Of a DNA stretch of 64,000 bases, positions 10,652 to 23,002 are shown in pieces. The notes beneath the pieces were generated by a model. It was not told the origin of the DNA and searched no databases. It saw only the letters and a program-made list of their open reading frames with translations. Source of the stretch: Berberis thunbergii (taxonomy: Eukaryota > Streptophyta > Magnoliopsida > Ranunculales > Berberidaceae); NCBI GenBank assembly GCA_003290165.1, contig QNQO01001166.1, positions 1 through 64,000 of the forward strand. Reading direction: 5' to 3'. Positions within the stretch are counted from its first letter, which is position 1, and each line of letters opens with the position of its first letter. The position numbers and the translations under genes were made by a program.

Positions 10652-13600
10652 ATGGGCGACAATACAAACAGTGGTTCAAACACCACCATGTCACCATACA
10701 ACAATCCTCATTACCCATACTTTCTTCACCACTCCGATCAACCTGGAGTAGCTCTTGTTTCACAGCTGCTTACTCCTACCAATTACAGCATATGGAGTCG
10801 AGCGATGACTATGGCTCTCAAAGCCAAATTGGGTATTGTTGATGGATCTATCAGGAAACCCGACGTCAAAGCCAGTAATGATGAGCTACTACAATGGTAT
10901 CGTTGCAATAACTTGGTGAAATGATGGCTCATCAACGCCATCTCACCTGACCTCCAGGCAAGTGCCATGTACTGTGAATTAGCCTAAATGTATGGGATAA
11001 TTTGAAAGAAAGGTATGCACAAACTAATTGCGTGCAGATCTATCATATCGAATCTGAAATCCCTGGATGCACTCAAGGAAAAATGAATGTCAGTGCCTAC
11101 TTTACCAAATTGAAGGCTCTATAGGATGAATTGGATGTTGTCATTGATTTTGCTGAAGACACTAGCGACACCAAGAACATCGTTCTTGCATATGTCCATA
11201 GTCAACGCTCGATCAAGTTCTTGATGGGGATAACCGACACCTACAATTCTATTAGGGGTCAAATTTTCTTGATGGATCATCTTCCTCCACTCAACAAGGT
11301 TTACTCCCTTGTGTTTCGTCACGAACTCCAGTAAGAGATCTCAATTGGCAAACCCACCATACCTGATGCTACAGCTTTTGCCATGCGGAATATTGATCCC
11401 AAAGGTGCACGCAACACTGATAAGTTGGGAGGACCCCGAAAGCCCTTTAATCTCGACGTCAAGTGTGGAACATGTGACAGGGTAGGTCATATCGCTGTTG
11501 ACTATCGTTCTCATCTCACTTGTTATTATTGTGGTTTGAAAGTCCACACTGTCAACAATTGTTGGAAATTTGTGAAAGTCAATCCCACTAAACAACGATG
11601 TTTTCAAAAAAATCGTCCTAGGGGAAATAATGTGTCTACTTCTTCATATGTGCAACCATACAATCCTTTTCCATTTACTTTCGAGCAGTGCAAGCAAATT
11701 ATGACCTTGTTGACCAACAACAAATCCAAGACTCACAATATTGGTAATGACCTTTCTATTACAAAATTGACAAGTAAAGTACTCTCTCTCAAATCTCATG
11801 GCTCTCATTCATCTTGAATCCTTGATAGCGGTGCCACTGATCATATAGTTTATAACCCTCATTACTTACCTTTTCCCAACTCGTCCACAATTGAACTGTT
11901 GAGCTTCCTGATGGTACACTCGTTGTTACACACATTGGCACCATGACTTTCTCTTCTGTTTTTACCTTGCATGATGTTCTTTGTGTTTCCTCTTTTAATC
12001 TTAATTTAATTTCCATTAGCAAACTCACAAAACATTATGTTTTTCTCACCATTTTCTCAACAATTCTTGTCTGATACAAGACCTTTGTTCGAGGAAGATG
12101 ATTGGGACAACAACTAAGCTTGATGGTTTGTACTACCTGGACAGCACCACCACCACAACTTCCACCACTTGTCACATTACTCAAGAGAACAACCCTGTGT
12201 TATGCCACAATCGCCTAGGTCACCTTTCGGACAAAACTTTCCATCTCCTTCCCGTCTCTTTATGCGATGCTAGTACTTGTGTTTCCAATAAATGTGTTAT
12301 TTGTCCTTTGGCCAAACAAACTAGAAATAAATTTCCTTTATCCCATATTTCAAGTATTGCTGTTTTTTTTCCTTATTACACATTGACATTTGGGGAGGAT
12401 ATCACGTTGTCTCCCTTTTTGGAGCGCGTTACTTTCTCACTATTGTTGATGATTATACACAATGTACTTGAATTTATATCATGAAACACAAGTATGACAC
12501 ATGCACACTCTTAATTTTATTCATTAATTATGTTGAAAACCAATTTTCTTCCAAAATTCAAACCATTCACAGTGAAGATGGACTTGAATTTTTCCTCACT
12601 GATTTTTATGCTTTAAAAGGCATTACCCATCAAACTTCTTGTGTCTCTACCCCCAAAAAAATGGGGTGCAGAATGCAAACATAGACATATTTTGGATGTC
12701 ACTCGTGCTCTTTTATTTCAAGCACGCCTCCTAAACATTTTTGGGGATAAGCAATTGTCACCGCTGCCTATTTCATTAATCGCATACCGTCCTCTATTCT
12801 CAAAGGCAAAATGCATTTCTAACTTCTCTATAACAAACCACCCACCTACTCTCACCTTCGAGTCTTTGGCTGTCTATGTTTTGCTTCACACATGCCCAAC
12901 GTCCTAGCAAATTTGATTCTCGTTCTAAACAATGTTTCTTTCTTGGATACCCTCACGGGCAAAAAAGATACAAAGTCTATGATCTCACTCGCAAAAAGGT
13001 CCTTGTTTCTCATGACATCATCTTTCATGAGGAGACTTTTCCTTATTTTTCTGACAAAATGCACAATCACCTCATTGACCGATCCGTCGCACCTCTTCGA
13101 CCGATCGCTCATGCTCCATTTTTTGATCTTTTAACAATGTTTTTCTCTTATCGATAGAACCATTCCCAACAACCGGTCGCCCAATCTGACTCCTTCGTCA
13201 CCGATTGATAAAAAACAAGCGGTCGCTCTTGTCCCTGTTCCATCCTTTGACCCCCCTCTCCTACCTCGCACCTCCACTCGTGCCATTTGTGAACCATCCT
13301 ATCTTCAACAATATCATTTTGATGCTCGATTGCCTTCCCGATCGTATCACTCATCTGCTTCAAATGTTGGGCCTTCTACAAGTATTGTTTACCCCCTTTC
13401 TGATTTTCTTACCTATGACAATTTATCCATCTCTCACGAGACTTACATCATTTTTGTTTCTTTAGTCAAAGAACCCTCCCATTTTATGCAGGCTATGCAA
13501 GATCCAAAATGGCGTCAAACCATGAGAAGTGAGATTGATGCTCTAGAAACCAATAACACTTGGACTTTACAGCCTCTTCCTCCTGGCAAGCATCTGGTTG

Positions 13601-14990
13601 GTTGTAAACGAGTTTACAAGATCAAACTTAATCCAGATGGTAGTGTTGAGCGCTACAAAGCTCATTTTGTGGCTAAAGGATACAATCAAGTTGAAGGTAT
13701 TGATTACAAAGAGACCTTTGCTCCTGTTGCTAAATTGACTACTGTTCATTTTCTCATTGCTCTTGCAGCCACACATGGTTGGCATTTATGTCAACTTGAT
13801 GTCAACAATGTTTTTCTATATGATGATCCTTTTTAGGATGTGTACATGAGTTTTCCTCCTGGATTTGACTGAAAGGGGGAGACTCGAGTATGCAAGTTAA
13901 ACAAGTCCTTATATGGTCTTAAGCAAGCCTCGAGACAATGGTTCCTTAAGTTATCCTTTGTTCTCATATCAGCAGGCTACAATCAGTCTAAGACTGATTA
14001 CTCATTATTCGTCTGATCCAAGGGTAACAGTTTTACTGCAATTCTTGTATATGTTGATGATGTAATATTGGCAGGTAATGATTTCCAATACGTTAAAGAG
14101 ACAAAGCAATTTTTTGGCTGCGAAGTTTAAGCTCAAAGATTTAAGAAAATTGAAATATTTCCTTGGCATTGAAGTTGCAAGGTTATCCAAAGGGATTGTT
14201 TTATTTCAACGAAAATATACACTTGAAATATTGAAGGACAGATGGTATCTTGGAGCAAAGCCTTCATGTTATCCTATGGATCAAAACTTGGTGCTCACAT
14301 AGGATGATGAGATTTACTACCAAATCCAGCAACATATCGCAAATTATTGGATGGTTGATATACTTAACGATCACAAGACTAAATTTGGTTTATTTTGTAC
14401 ATGTCCTAAGTCAGTTTATGGACAAGCCCAGAATACCACATTTGGATGTTGCACACAAGGTCTTGAGGTATATCAAGGGTTCACTAAGATAAGATATTTT
14501 TTCTCTTCCACCAGCTCATTACAGTTGAAAGCTTATTGTGATGCAGATTGGGCTAGATGTAGAGATACTAGGATATCCATTACAAGTTATTGTGTCATGG
14601 TTGGCGATTCATCAATTTCTTGGAAAGCTAAGAAACAAATTACAGTGGCAAGATCTACAGCTGAAGCAGAATATAGGGCCATGGCTTCCACATGCTGTGA
14701 GTTACCTGGTTGAGGTACATTCTTAATGATTTGCACATTAATCATCCTCAGGCGACCCTATTGTTTTGTGACAACAAGGTTGCACTCGATATTGCATCTA
14801 ATCTAATTTTTTATGAGCGAATGAAACATATTGAGACTGATTTTCATTTGATTAGAGAGAAGATACAAGAGGGTACTATTCAGACTGAGCATGTTGGAAC
14901 ACTATATCAACTGGCAAATTTGTTCACTAAAGCTTTGAGCACATATCAATTTGATAATCTTCTTAGCAAGTTGAGTGTTACAAACATACA
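10652..14990 (+). pseudogene. Ty1/copia gag-pol, degenerate
   Basis: The domain order gag, protease, integrase, reverse transcriptase, RNase H is that of Ty1/copia. Gag begins at ATG 10652 with a UBN2-type region (NYSIWSRAMTMALKAK) and two zinc knuckles; the first has lost its last cysteine, the second keeps CX2CX4HX4C. The protease motif ILDSGATDHI is at about 11818. The integrase zinc finger (HNRLGHL...CVICPLAKQ) is at about 12210-12330. The RT begins about 13520, with QLDVNNVF and the catalytic YVDD near 14050. RNase H (AYCDADW ... [11 protein letters not shown]) runs about 14525-14690. The integrase core is badly eroded. Stops and frame changes, for example near 10924, 11334, 11815, 12484, 13836, 13870, 14302 and 14713, show that it is inactive. 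Confidence 0.92.
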
Positions 14991-15008
14991 CTCCCACTTG
15001 AAAGGGAG

Positions 15009-15211
15009 TGTTAAAGAAAGAAAGTCTATTTATATTACAGAATTGAAAAGTCAGTATAGAATATGTTAGGAAAGTCAAAATGGAATAAGAAGTCTTAAGA
15101 TTCATGTTTCCACAAGGTTAGGTAAGAGTTAGCTTATATAAGTTTGTATTCAGTAAAGGAATAATAATAATAATTCAAAACAATTCTATGGGTATATTTT
15201 TTCTTTTCACA
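15009..15211 (+). mobile_element. 3' LTR of the plus-strand Ty1/copia element
   Basis: TGTTAAAGAAAGAAAG to TTTTCACA, 203 bp, aligned over its length with the 5' LTR but with many substitutions and an insertion. A purine-rich stretch (TTGAAAGGGAG) precedes it. The flanks (ATTTA before the 5' LTR, ATATA after this one) do not form a perfect 5-bp target duplication. Confidence 0.86.
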
Positions 15212-16251
15212 ATATATGAGATTGAGAAGCAAACGTTTTTGATGGACATGAGTATTCCTTCCCTTCTCTGCAAAGTTGAGGTAGTAATTATCATCAAATG
15301 AATTACTCAACCCCATTTAGCTATCTAGAAATCCGAATTTGACCAAATTAAAAAAAGAAGTAACCAATTCATAAATTATAGGATATTTTCTTCATGTGAA
15401 AATGTGACAGCCATCTCTTAGAGTTTGTGGTTACTCCCTAGAAACCTCACTTTCTCTTCGATTTGAGTAAAGGAAGTTACTTTCCGTGTATCCAAATTAA
15501 GTTACAACCACAAGCTCTTACTAATCTTCCTACTTTTGTGCAACCCTATTGAAAATGTGAGGAACATATCAAATTTCCTCAAATACGATTTCACAAACTA
15601 AACTAAACCTTAATTAACTGAGCAAAATAAATAACACATAGCAACATCGATCTTAAACATGATCTCCGCGTTTTGATTTGTGATGAAGTAATATAATCCA
15701 TACCTTCGCCTACATCATTCTGAAACTGCTTGATAAGCTCAATAGCATTATATCTAAACTCGTTTTCATGACCCTTCCAATTCACCATTATTTTCACATG
15801 TAGAAATTGGCTCTTAAGATATCAATTGGTAGCATGAAGGAAAAATAGACTAAAAGTGTTATTTTGTAGCATGAGTACAAGAAAGTTTAATCAAACTTGT
15901 CTCCATCTTTAAGAAAGCTTGTGGCACCTTTTAACCGCACAGTGTAATCATGTATATCAATGTAGTACCTGAACTAGCAACTAGGAGAAATTTAAGAACC
16001 ATAGTGAGGGATATCATCGTTCAGAATGTAATTTATGCCATCTACTTGGCATCCATAAGTTCCCAAGATACATATCTTAGATACGAGTAAGTCTAGCCAG
16101 CCTTGTTCAGTAGTTTTTTTGGCAATTTTTTTTTTGTGTTTTTACACTTTTTACCCTTTCTCTTTAAAACTCAACCACAAACATTATTTATAGAAGAGGT
16201 ACAAGAGTAAATTCCCCAAAAAGAGCCAAAAATATGATAGCAAATAAGGGT
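15212..16251. other. Intergenic DNA between the copia element and CACTA element A
   Basis: No gene is recognised. A minus-strand open stretch at 15603-15797 (64 codons) has no motif I can name. The last three bases (GGT, 16249-16251) are the left target duplication of element A. Confidence 0.55.
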
Positions 16252-16425
16252 CACTACACCAAAAGGCTTGATTAGCTACGGAGATGGCCACGGCTCAAAA
16301 CCGTTAGTTTATTTGCCACGGCCCAAAACCGTGGCTAAAGCCTAAAACTGTTAGCTACATAGAGATGGCCACAGCTCAAAACCGTTAGTTTATTTGCCAT
16401 GGCTCAAAACCGTGGCTACACTACA
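16252..16425 (+). repeat. Element A 5' subterminal palindrome array
   Basis: Repeated units such as CCACGGCTCAAAACCGTTAG and CCACGGCCCAAAACCGTGG directly inside the terminus. By analogy with other CACTA elements these are probable transposase binding sites. Confidence 0.85.
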
Positions 16426-16937
16426 ACACAAATAAAAAACGCTGTAAAAAACTTGGGTGGGCTTTTTGGCGCTCAATTCTTTCCTCTCTCATTTTACTTG
16501 GCGCTCGACGTAGAGCTCCTTCACCTTCCCCTCAATCTCGTCATCTCCCTCACTGCTTCCTCATCTCGCCATCTCCCTCCCTACTCTCTCCATATCTCCA
16601 TCTCCCTCACTGCTCCCTCCATCTCGCCATCTCCCTCACTACTCCCTCCATCTCTCCATCGGCATCACTGCTCCCTCCATATCTTCATCTCCCTCACTGC
16701 TCCATGAGACACCATGGCTGGAAACGCCCTCTTCACCCATTACAGGTACTTCTTCTTGACATAAAATCCTATCTTTCAATGCCCATGAGACCAAACTTCT
16801 AAAAATTTCATTATTTGGAGAGGAAATTTTCAAACCCCACCACCGCGATCAAGAGGATATCGAAAAGAAACCCATAAAAAAGCGAAGGCGTCGTTGCCTC
16901 TTCTTTGCTCTGCTCTCCACCAACCAAACCAACCGCC
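16426..16937 (+). other. Element A leader with CTCCCTCACTG repeats
   Basis: After the array comes a leader containing GGCGCTC motifs and about six imprecise copies of CCATCTCCCTCACTGCTCCC (about 16545-16705). An open frame runs through it (16399-16707), but its Ser/Pro/Leu-rich content reflects the repeat rather than a protein. A donor-like CAGGTACTT lies at about 16743. It may be the element's own 5' untranslated exon and promoter region. Confidence 0.5.
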
Positions 16938-19900
16938 ATGGCAGCCACACTTACAAACCTCCCTCCATTCACCACTTTGCTTTCCACATCATTCACTCCT
17001 TTCAAGAAACCCTCACAAAATTAAGTTTCGATCTTCTTATTCTTCTTCAACACTTGTTCGATGCTCCATCGCCTCCGATTCGCCATCCAAGATCGATGGG
17101 GACACATCCAATGGTTACTCTGTTGATTGCGTTGTTGTTGGTGGTGGAATTATCGGTCTATGTGTCGCTCATGCTTTGGAGACGAAGGATAGAGACGTCG
17201 TTGGGAAGGTGATGGTGACAGAAGCTAGATATCGGGTTGGAGGAAACATTATAACGGTTGAGAGAGATGGGTTTCTTTGGGAAGAAGGTTCCAACAGTTT
17301 CCAACCCTCAAATTCCATGCTCACCTTGGCGGTACGTACGGTTACCTCCTCTTTCTTATATGTTTATTGCCCAATTTGTTCTGCTACTGTTGCATAAGTT
17401 AGGCAATTGGTTATTCAGTTTACCTGTATTGTGTTCTTAAAACCATTGAGAATATAGTAACCCAATGGCAAGTGCTATATTGAGTTGCATTTGGAGGCAT
17501 TTGCTTGAGGAGTTGGAGTTCGATTGGGTTAACAACTTACCTATAGAGAATGAGTTTGTTGTATTGATAAATGACATGCTTAATACTTAATACGACCCTT
17601 CTTTTACCTAATGATGTGTTAATATTGTCTGGAGAAGCATATTAAGCTGCATTTTCCCCATTTGGGTTAGCTTAAATATAAGCGATTTTTACATCAAGTT
17701 TTATAGCAGCAGACACTGCATTGTAAAATGCCCGCACTTGAGGTTAGACATATGAAAATGACAAGGTGGCTGGAAGAAGTGAATTACTAAAAAACTTTAA
17801 AGCATTTTTCAGGGGTGGCATTTTAATAGAACTAAATTAATCTAAAGTCAAAACTAGAACTAAACTAAATCTATGATTAATCCTAATTCAAAGATAAATA
17901 AAAAGAAGCCAAAAAGCAAAGAGGTTTGCTTGAAATATACTAAATGAAAAACAAAATATCTTATATAAGTTCACCCAATGGACCCTCTAAAGTAAGGAGA
18001 GATTCTCGTGCCTTAGAAACTGTACACTCAATTCATAAAAGACTAGTGAATACTTATTTATCAAGCATATTAGACGAATATCCACTTTGGAAGCGTATAA
18101 TGTATCTAACGTCAAACCTAGGGACACACTATACAAGAATTGTATGGAAGGCTCAGTCATTGTTATGGATTGTCCTGATCAGTGGTTACTCAAACGATCA
18201 TTTTCTTGTTCATTAATATGCTAGAGGGTGTATCATTGTCCAATCTATATTGTCGAACGTGTCACTCTCCTCAATCATTTACATTGCTACATATGACATG
18301 TGCAACTTATTTTTGCTACTGGTAGATAATGGTTTGAAGGATGATCTTGTCCTAGGCAATCCTGATGTTCCTCGTTTTGTTTTTTGAAGAGGAAAAATCA
18401 GACCAGTTCCTGCAAAACCAACTGATTTGCCTTTCTTTGATTTGATGAGCTTTTCAGGGAAGCTTCGGGCTGGATTCGGTGCCCTTGGCATTCAGTTGCC
18501 TCCACCAGTTAGCATTCATTTTATTGTCTTATTAGTTTAATATTTCTTAAATCTTCGTTAACGCGTTTTTCTTGTATTTTGCACTTAAGTTTTCTCATGT
18601 AATAATTTTTCACAAAGGTGACAGGGTCATGAGGAATCCATTGAAGAGTTTGTGCAACGTAACCTTGGTGACGAAGTATTTGAATGATTGATAGAGCCAT
18701 TCTGTTCCGGTACGTATGATCCTCAAAACCAATTAAATCTAATAGTTGGGGTTTTCCATCGTACGACCTTATTACCTTCTTTTGTATAAGTTTAATTAGG
18801 AGAGAGTTGTCTGACTTGTGCATCCAGAGCAACCTCCCCTCTAATATTTACAAATGCACCAAGGCTTCATCTCCCCAAGAGATAAAGAAGCAAGGAGACC
18901 CAGGGCAGTGATATCTGGGGTTCCCTCGTTGAATGGTGGTTGAATAAGTAGGATTGTAGGAGCCTATGGAATATTTGGTTGAGTTATAAGTTTAGCTTAT
19001 CAATTTAGAGATGCATACTATGATGTTTTTGACACAAATAAGTGTTATTTAATGGTGAAACCGATACGCTTTCTATACTTAGACCGAAGTTCATAGTATT
19101 CCCGAATGTCAATATGTCTTCATTACCCCACAATGACTCTTCAAGGTGCATCTTTCATCTGTTTTTTTTTTTTTTTTTTAATAAGATCAGTCATCTTCCA
19201 AGTTATCCATCTTAATATTCTCATTTGCTGTTATAGCCTCTGTTGTATTCTTGTCACACTGACTTACATGAAAGCCTAGTTGTTATTCATCTGTTTTCTC
19301 TGTGTGAATACATGATGTGTTGTTGAGGAAAGCCTGGAATTCATGACACGGTTCAAGGGATGTTTAGGAAAGTCTCATGTTTCGCATCCTTAGGCTCTAT
19401 ATTCTTTGTGTTTGCATGAATGGAATGGTGATGGCCTTTGTTTCGGTGGAAGGTTGATTCACCTCTTGGGACTTTGACTTTAGGAGGGTGGTGGTTTTCA
19501 TGGGTGAAATATTGAGTTCTTGGCTCTCTCGGCTTTTTTGGAGGTCGGCTTTTTTGGAGAGGGAGAAAGGCTTCTTGTGCTCTTCTGTAGGTGTATAAAT
19601 ACTTCTTGTGTGTTTTATGTGCTCCATGTGGAGAATTATTCATAGCTCTTTTTAGTGTTTGTTTGTGCTACAAACCTGAAAAAAAAATGTGGATTTATTT
19701 TTGTCCGTTGCATATGTAGACATTGAGATAACCCTAACCCACTCAACACACAACAGAAAAGGAAAAAAGAAGGAACATTGACCTAGAATGTAGATTTACA
19801 TTGAAGACCATGAATATTTTATTCTCTCCAGTTATTCCCAATTAAAGTGATAATCTAGTTAGCAACATGATTTAACAAAGATGCGTTCATCAATCATCCA

Positions 19901-21078
19901 TAACTGCAATGACTTTATCTTATCGTTTGACCAATAAGATCTTGATGTGATAGTTGAAATATTTGTTTTTCGAAAGAATAAAAAATCATAGTGATTACAA
20001 TTTAAAATTTTGTTTGTACTCTTTCATATCTTATTTTTTTCATGATTTTTTTCTTTCCGAAAGAGAAATGAAAAACTTCCTCATGATTCTTATGCATCTA
20101 CTTGATAATTTGAATGTTTAATATTGAAATAACTATCATTTACATTTGTTCTAACTTTATATATTTTCAGTGCCAAAAATTCATAACTTTATTTATTTAT
20201 TTGTTGGCATAATTTTTTAGAACTAAGATCTCATAGTTGGCCTTAAAAAAAATGAGAGGACGCAGAACCAGTCCTCCTATCATGCTTAGGACAATCAGTA
20301 TTCCCTTTATTTTACTTGATCCTTCCATGGAATGTCATAATATCAATACATAGTTTGTAGAAGTACAGCATGTGATGGGGCCAATCCTCTAGTTTGTTGA
20401 GTTATGCTTTGTATGTGTAACATCTGGTGCACTATGGTTCTGCATAATTGAATTATCCTATTCTCATCCGTACAAAGTGCACCTATTATGCTACTAGATG
20501 GCTTTATCTCATTACTAAAAATGGCTTACGCAGGTGTCTATGCTGGTGATCCTGCAAAACTGAGTATGAAAGCCGCATTTGGAAAAGTTTGGAACCTTGA
20601 ACAAAATGGCGGTAGTATCATTGGTGGCGCCTTTAGAGCTATTCAGGAGAGGAGCAAGGGTCCTAAAGCACCTCAAGATCCGTGATATATTTGATCAGCT
20701 GTGTTCTGCTCACCTATTGGTTCCTCTCAATTAACATTTTCAACTTCTTGAACCAACTTAACGTGCAGGCGTTTGCCCAAACCAAAAGGACAAACTGTTG
20801 GATCATTCAGGAAAGGGATTTCCATGCTTCCAGATGCAATTTCTAAAAGGTCATAGGAATTGCCCCCTTGTGCATTGCAAGCTCCATTTCTGTTCAGAAA
20901 AACCAGAATTCAAAATTAACCTTGCATCGAAGATGACAGTTCAGAAAATATCAGAGAACCTAAAGTTGTTTTACTCATGACATGCAGGAACCATATACAG
21001 TTCATCACTTTTTCCACACCGGGCACCACCTGGAAGGGTGCTGCTTTTGAATTACATTGGAGGGGAATCTTGTCTAAG
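16938..21078 (+). pseudogene. Captured protoporphyrinogen oxidase (chloroplast PPOX) exons
   Basis: Fragments of the plastid enzyme that oxidises protoporphyrinogen IX in heme and chlorophyll synthesis. Pieces: 16938-17330 (MAATLTNLPP start, serine-rich transit peptide, then the FAD-binding VDCVVVGGGIIGLCVAHAL), 18322-18507 (DDLVLGNPDVPRFVF ... LPFFDLMSFSGKLRAGFGA), 18625-18709 (ESIEEFVQRNLGDEVFE), 20534-20681 (VYAGDPAKLSMKAAFGKVW), 20769-20849 (RLPKPKGQTVGSFRKG) and 20988-21078 ([20 protein letters not shown]). Introns and most splice signals remain. Lesions: a frame change in the transit peptide, a Trp to stop after PRFVF, an Arg to stop after DEVFE, and loss of the AG acceptor before 18322 (TG instead). 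Part of the middle and the C-terminal third are absent. It was carried here as genomic DNA by element A. Confidence 0.9.
18710..20533 (+). other. Element A interior between PPOX exons
   Basis: No exon is recognised in this 1.8-kb stretch. It is intron-like and AT-rich, with a poly-T run near 19165. Overlapping minus-strand ORFs at 19353-19643 have no familiar motif. It may be an original PPOX intron or other captured DNA. Confidence 0.45.
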
Positions 21079-22116
21079 GTAATATAACCATCGAAGTTAC
21101 ATTTCATAGTGAAGCTCATTATTATTAGAGTGTATTGGCTGCACTTAAGATGATTTATATACTATGTTGATTGCCATTGATGACATGCTACTTACGCTAA
21201 GCATAGAAGTTCTAGCAGATCTTATTTCAAATTGTAATAATTAAAAAAAAAAAAAAGGATTGTCTGGTATCTCACTAACAACTCATTGACTGGACAAGTG
21301 CCCCAGTGGATATCAGATACCCCTTACAATTTGTACGAATTTCTCTTCACCTACATTGGTTTTAACAATTTAAATGCACAAGATTGACATCACTCCAATT
21401 TTTCATGCAGTGACATATCTTATAATAATTATACTGAGACCTCTAGTTCGAGCTCAAAGAATATATATAACAACAAGATTACTGGCATGTTCTGCATCTG
21501 ACATAATGAGGCTCTTAATAATGTTTTGTGACAACAGAATTTGGCATGCTCTAGTTGCTTTGTGCTGTGGGGTTATGATGATGATAACTTATTTATTAAG
21601 AGAAAGTGTTTGATTGTTTGTGAAGGCATCAAGGCTCTGGTCTTAGGGAAATATTTGGGGAGTAATCTCTTGGGTTGAATTTCATGTTTGTGTGCTTGAT
21701 TTAGAGAGTTTGTTCCTCATTTATATCGTTGTTACCTTGTGGGCTTCTTACTTTGGATTATTATTAATATTAGGCTTCTTTTTGTATTGATAAAAAAATG
21801 AATTATTTTATGTTTTAACTCGTTAGGACGACTCTCTTGCAAGTGCCTGTATGATGATTTTATTTATCTCAATGCTTTTATTGGTTTCCCCATGCTTATG
21901 AGAAGGGATTAATGATTGCAGTTATTCCATTTACCTCTAAGGTAAGTATCGTTGATGATTTTGTCAAATCACCCTTTATTACATGAATGCTATGGTATTT
22001 GCATGGAGTCTCATTGAAGCACAAGCTGCACAACAGTGAGTTCGGTCACACTTACATCTTTATTTGTGATGGTGTAGAGTATTTTAGAACTTACATGAGT
22101 TTGGTATTCTGTCTAC
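21079..22116 (+). other. Element A interior, no exon recognised
   Basis: AT-rich sequence between the last PPOX exon and the IQD fragment, with a poly-A run near 21243. I see nothing identifiable. Confidence 0.45.
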
Positions 22117-22332
22117 ACCAATTGGAAGGAAGAAAATGGTCATGTGACAAATGATGAGTTGTTCTCAAAGGAAGTTAAAACTAGCAATGAGAAGGCCAGC
22201 AAGATGAGAGCTTCATTTCCAACAAAGCAGGAATATCCGAAAAATGGGTCACATAACAGTCCAAAGTTGCCAAGCTATATGGCAGCAACAGAGTCTGTAA
22301 AGGCAAAGCTTCGAGCACAAGGCACTGCATAG
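22117..22332 (+). pseudogene. Captured C-terminal fragment of an IQD (IQ67-domain) protein
   Basis: The open frame ends with RASFPTKQEYPKNG, then SPKLPSYMAATESVKAKLRA and a stop. The motif P-x-YMAxTESxKAKxR is the hallmark of the DUF4005 C-terminal region of plant IQD calmodulin-binding scaffold proteins. The IQ motifs and N-terminus are absent. It reads in the same sense as the PPOX fragments, so element A captured at least two host genes. Confidence 0.78.
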
Positions 22333-22675
22333 GCAAAGCTTTGAGCACATAACAGAGTCTACAAAGTCACTTTGTCGTTGTTGTTTGATTCTTCAGGTTC
22401 ATACAACACCAGGTCTTATATTTTCTTCATTTCCTCATTTTTGCCTATTCTAATATTCTAGGAATAAAGTACTCATTTGCAAAGATTGTTGTGGTTGCTG
22501 CCTTGTAGTAGTCTGAGTTGATTGTTTTAAGGATTTGATTTTATATGGATGCTTTGTTATGATATACTCTATAACTTAAAGAAAATATTCATCTTAGTAA
22601 GGATTGATTTTGCAGGTGTAGGGCTGTGATTTTGCTGCAGCAGCAAAAAAAAATGTACTTTTTTTCGATTATATT

Positions 22676-23002
22676 AATTTGCAACGGTTTCAAACCCTCG
22701 CAACAAATTAGATTTCTTTTTTTTTGAATTTTGTTTTGACTGACCACGGCTTAAAACTGTGGTACTTCATGCTTGCCATGGCTTAAAACTGTGGCCATCA
22801 CTTGCCACGGCTTAAAATCGTGGCTAAGTGCAGAAAATCATCAAGTGTCCTCAAACATAAAACCGTTGCTAATAAGTGTTGCCACGGTTTATAGCCGTCA
22901 AAGGTGATTTGGCGACGCCTCAAATGGCCAGGCCTCTAAGCCATGGCAATAGCTTACTCCCATGGTCCCAAACCGTTGTAGATGGGTATTTTTGGTGTAG
23001 TG
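22676..23002 (+). repeat. Element A 3' subterminal palindrome array
   Basis: Repeated CCACGGCTTAAAACTGTGG-type units up to the GGTGTAGTG terminus, with the same 3'-end architecture as elements B and E (a unit close to TCAAACATAAAACCGTTGC, then GGCGACGCCTC). Confidence 0.88.

Larger units (their letters stand above)
16252..23002 (+). mobile_element. CACTA element A (non-autonomous, gene-capturing)
   Basis: Ends CACTACACCAAAAGG and ATTTTTGGTGTAGTG form the terminal inverted repeat, flanked by the 3-bp target duplication GGT (16249-16251 and 23003-23005), as expected for CACTA/En-Spm transposons. The element is 6,751 bp long. Both ends carry arrays of a palindrome of the form CCACGGTTTTAAACCGTGG. 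No transposase is recognised. The interior holds six exon pieces of protoporphyrinogen oxidase and an IQD fragment, all reading on the plus strand from the 5'-type end. Confidence 0.93.

Noticed and set aside
9725..15216. 5-bp target duplication of the plus-strand copia element
   Set aside because: ATTTA before the 5' LTR and ATATA after the 3' LTR match at only four of five bases; this could be decay but is not convincing.
16399..16707. 102-residue ORF in element A as a gene
   Set aside because: It starts in the palindrome array and runs through CTCCCTCACTG repeats; the composition is repeat-driven.
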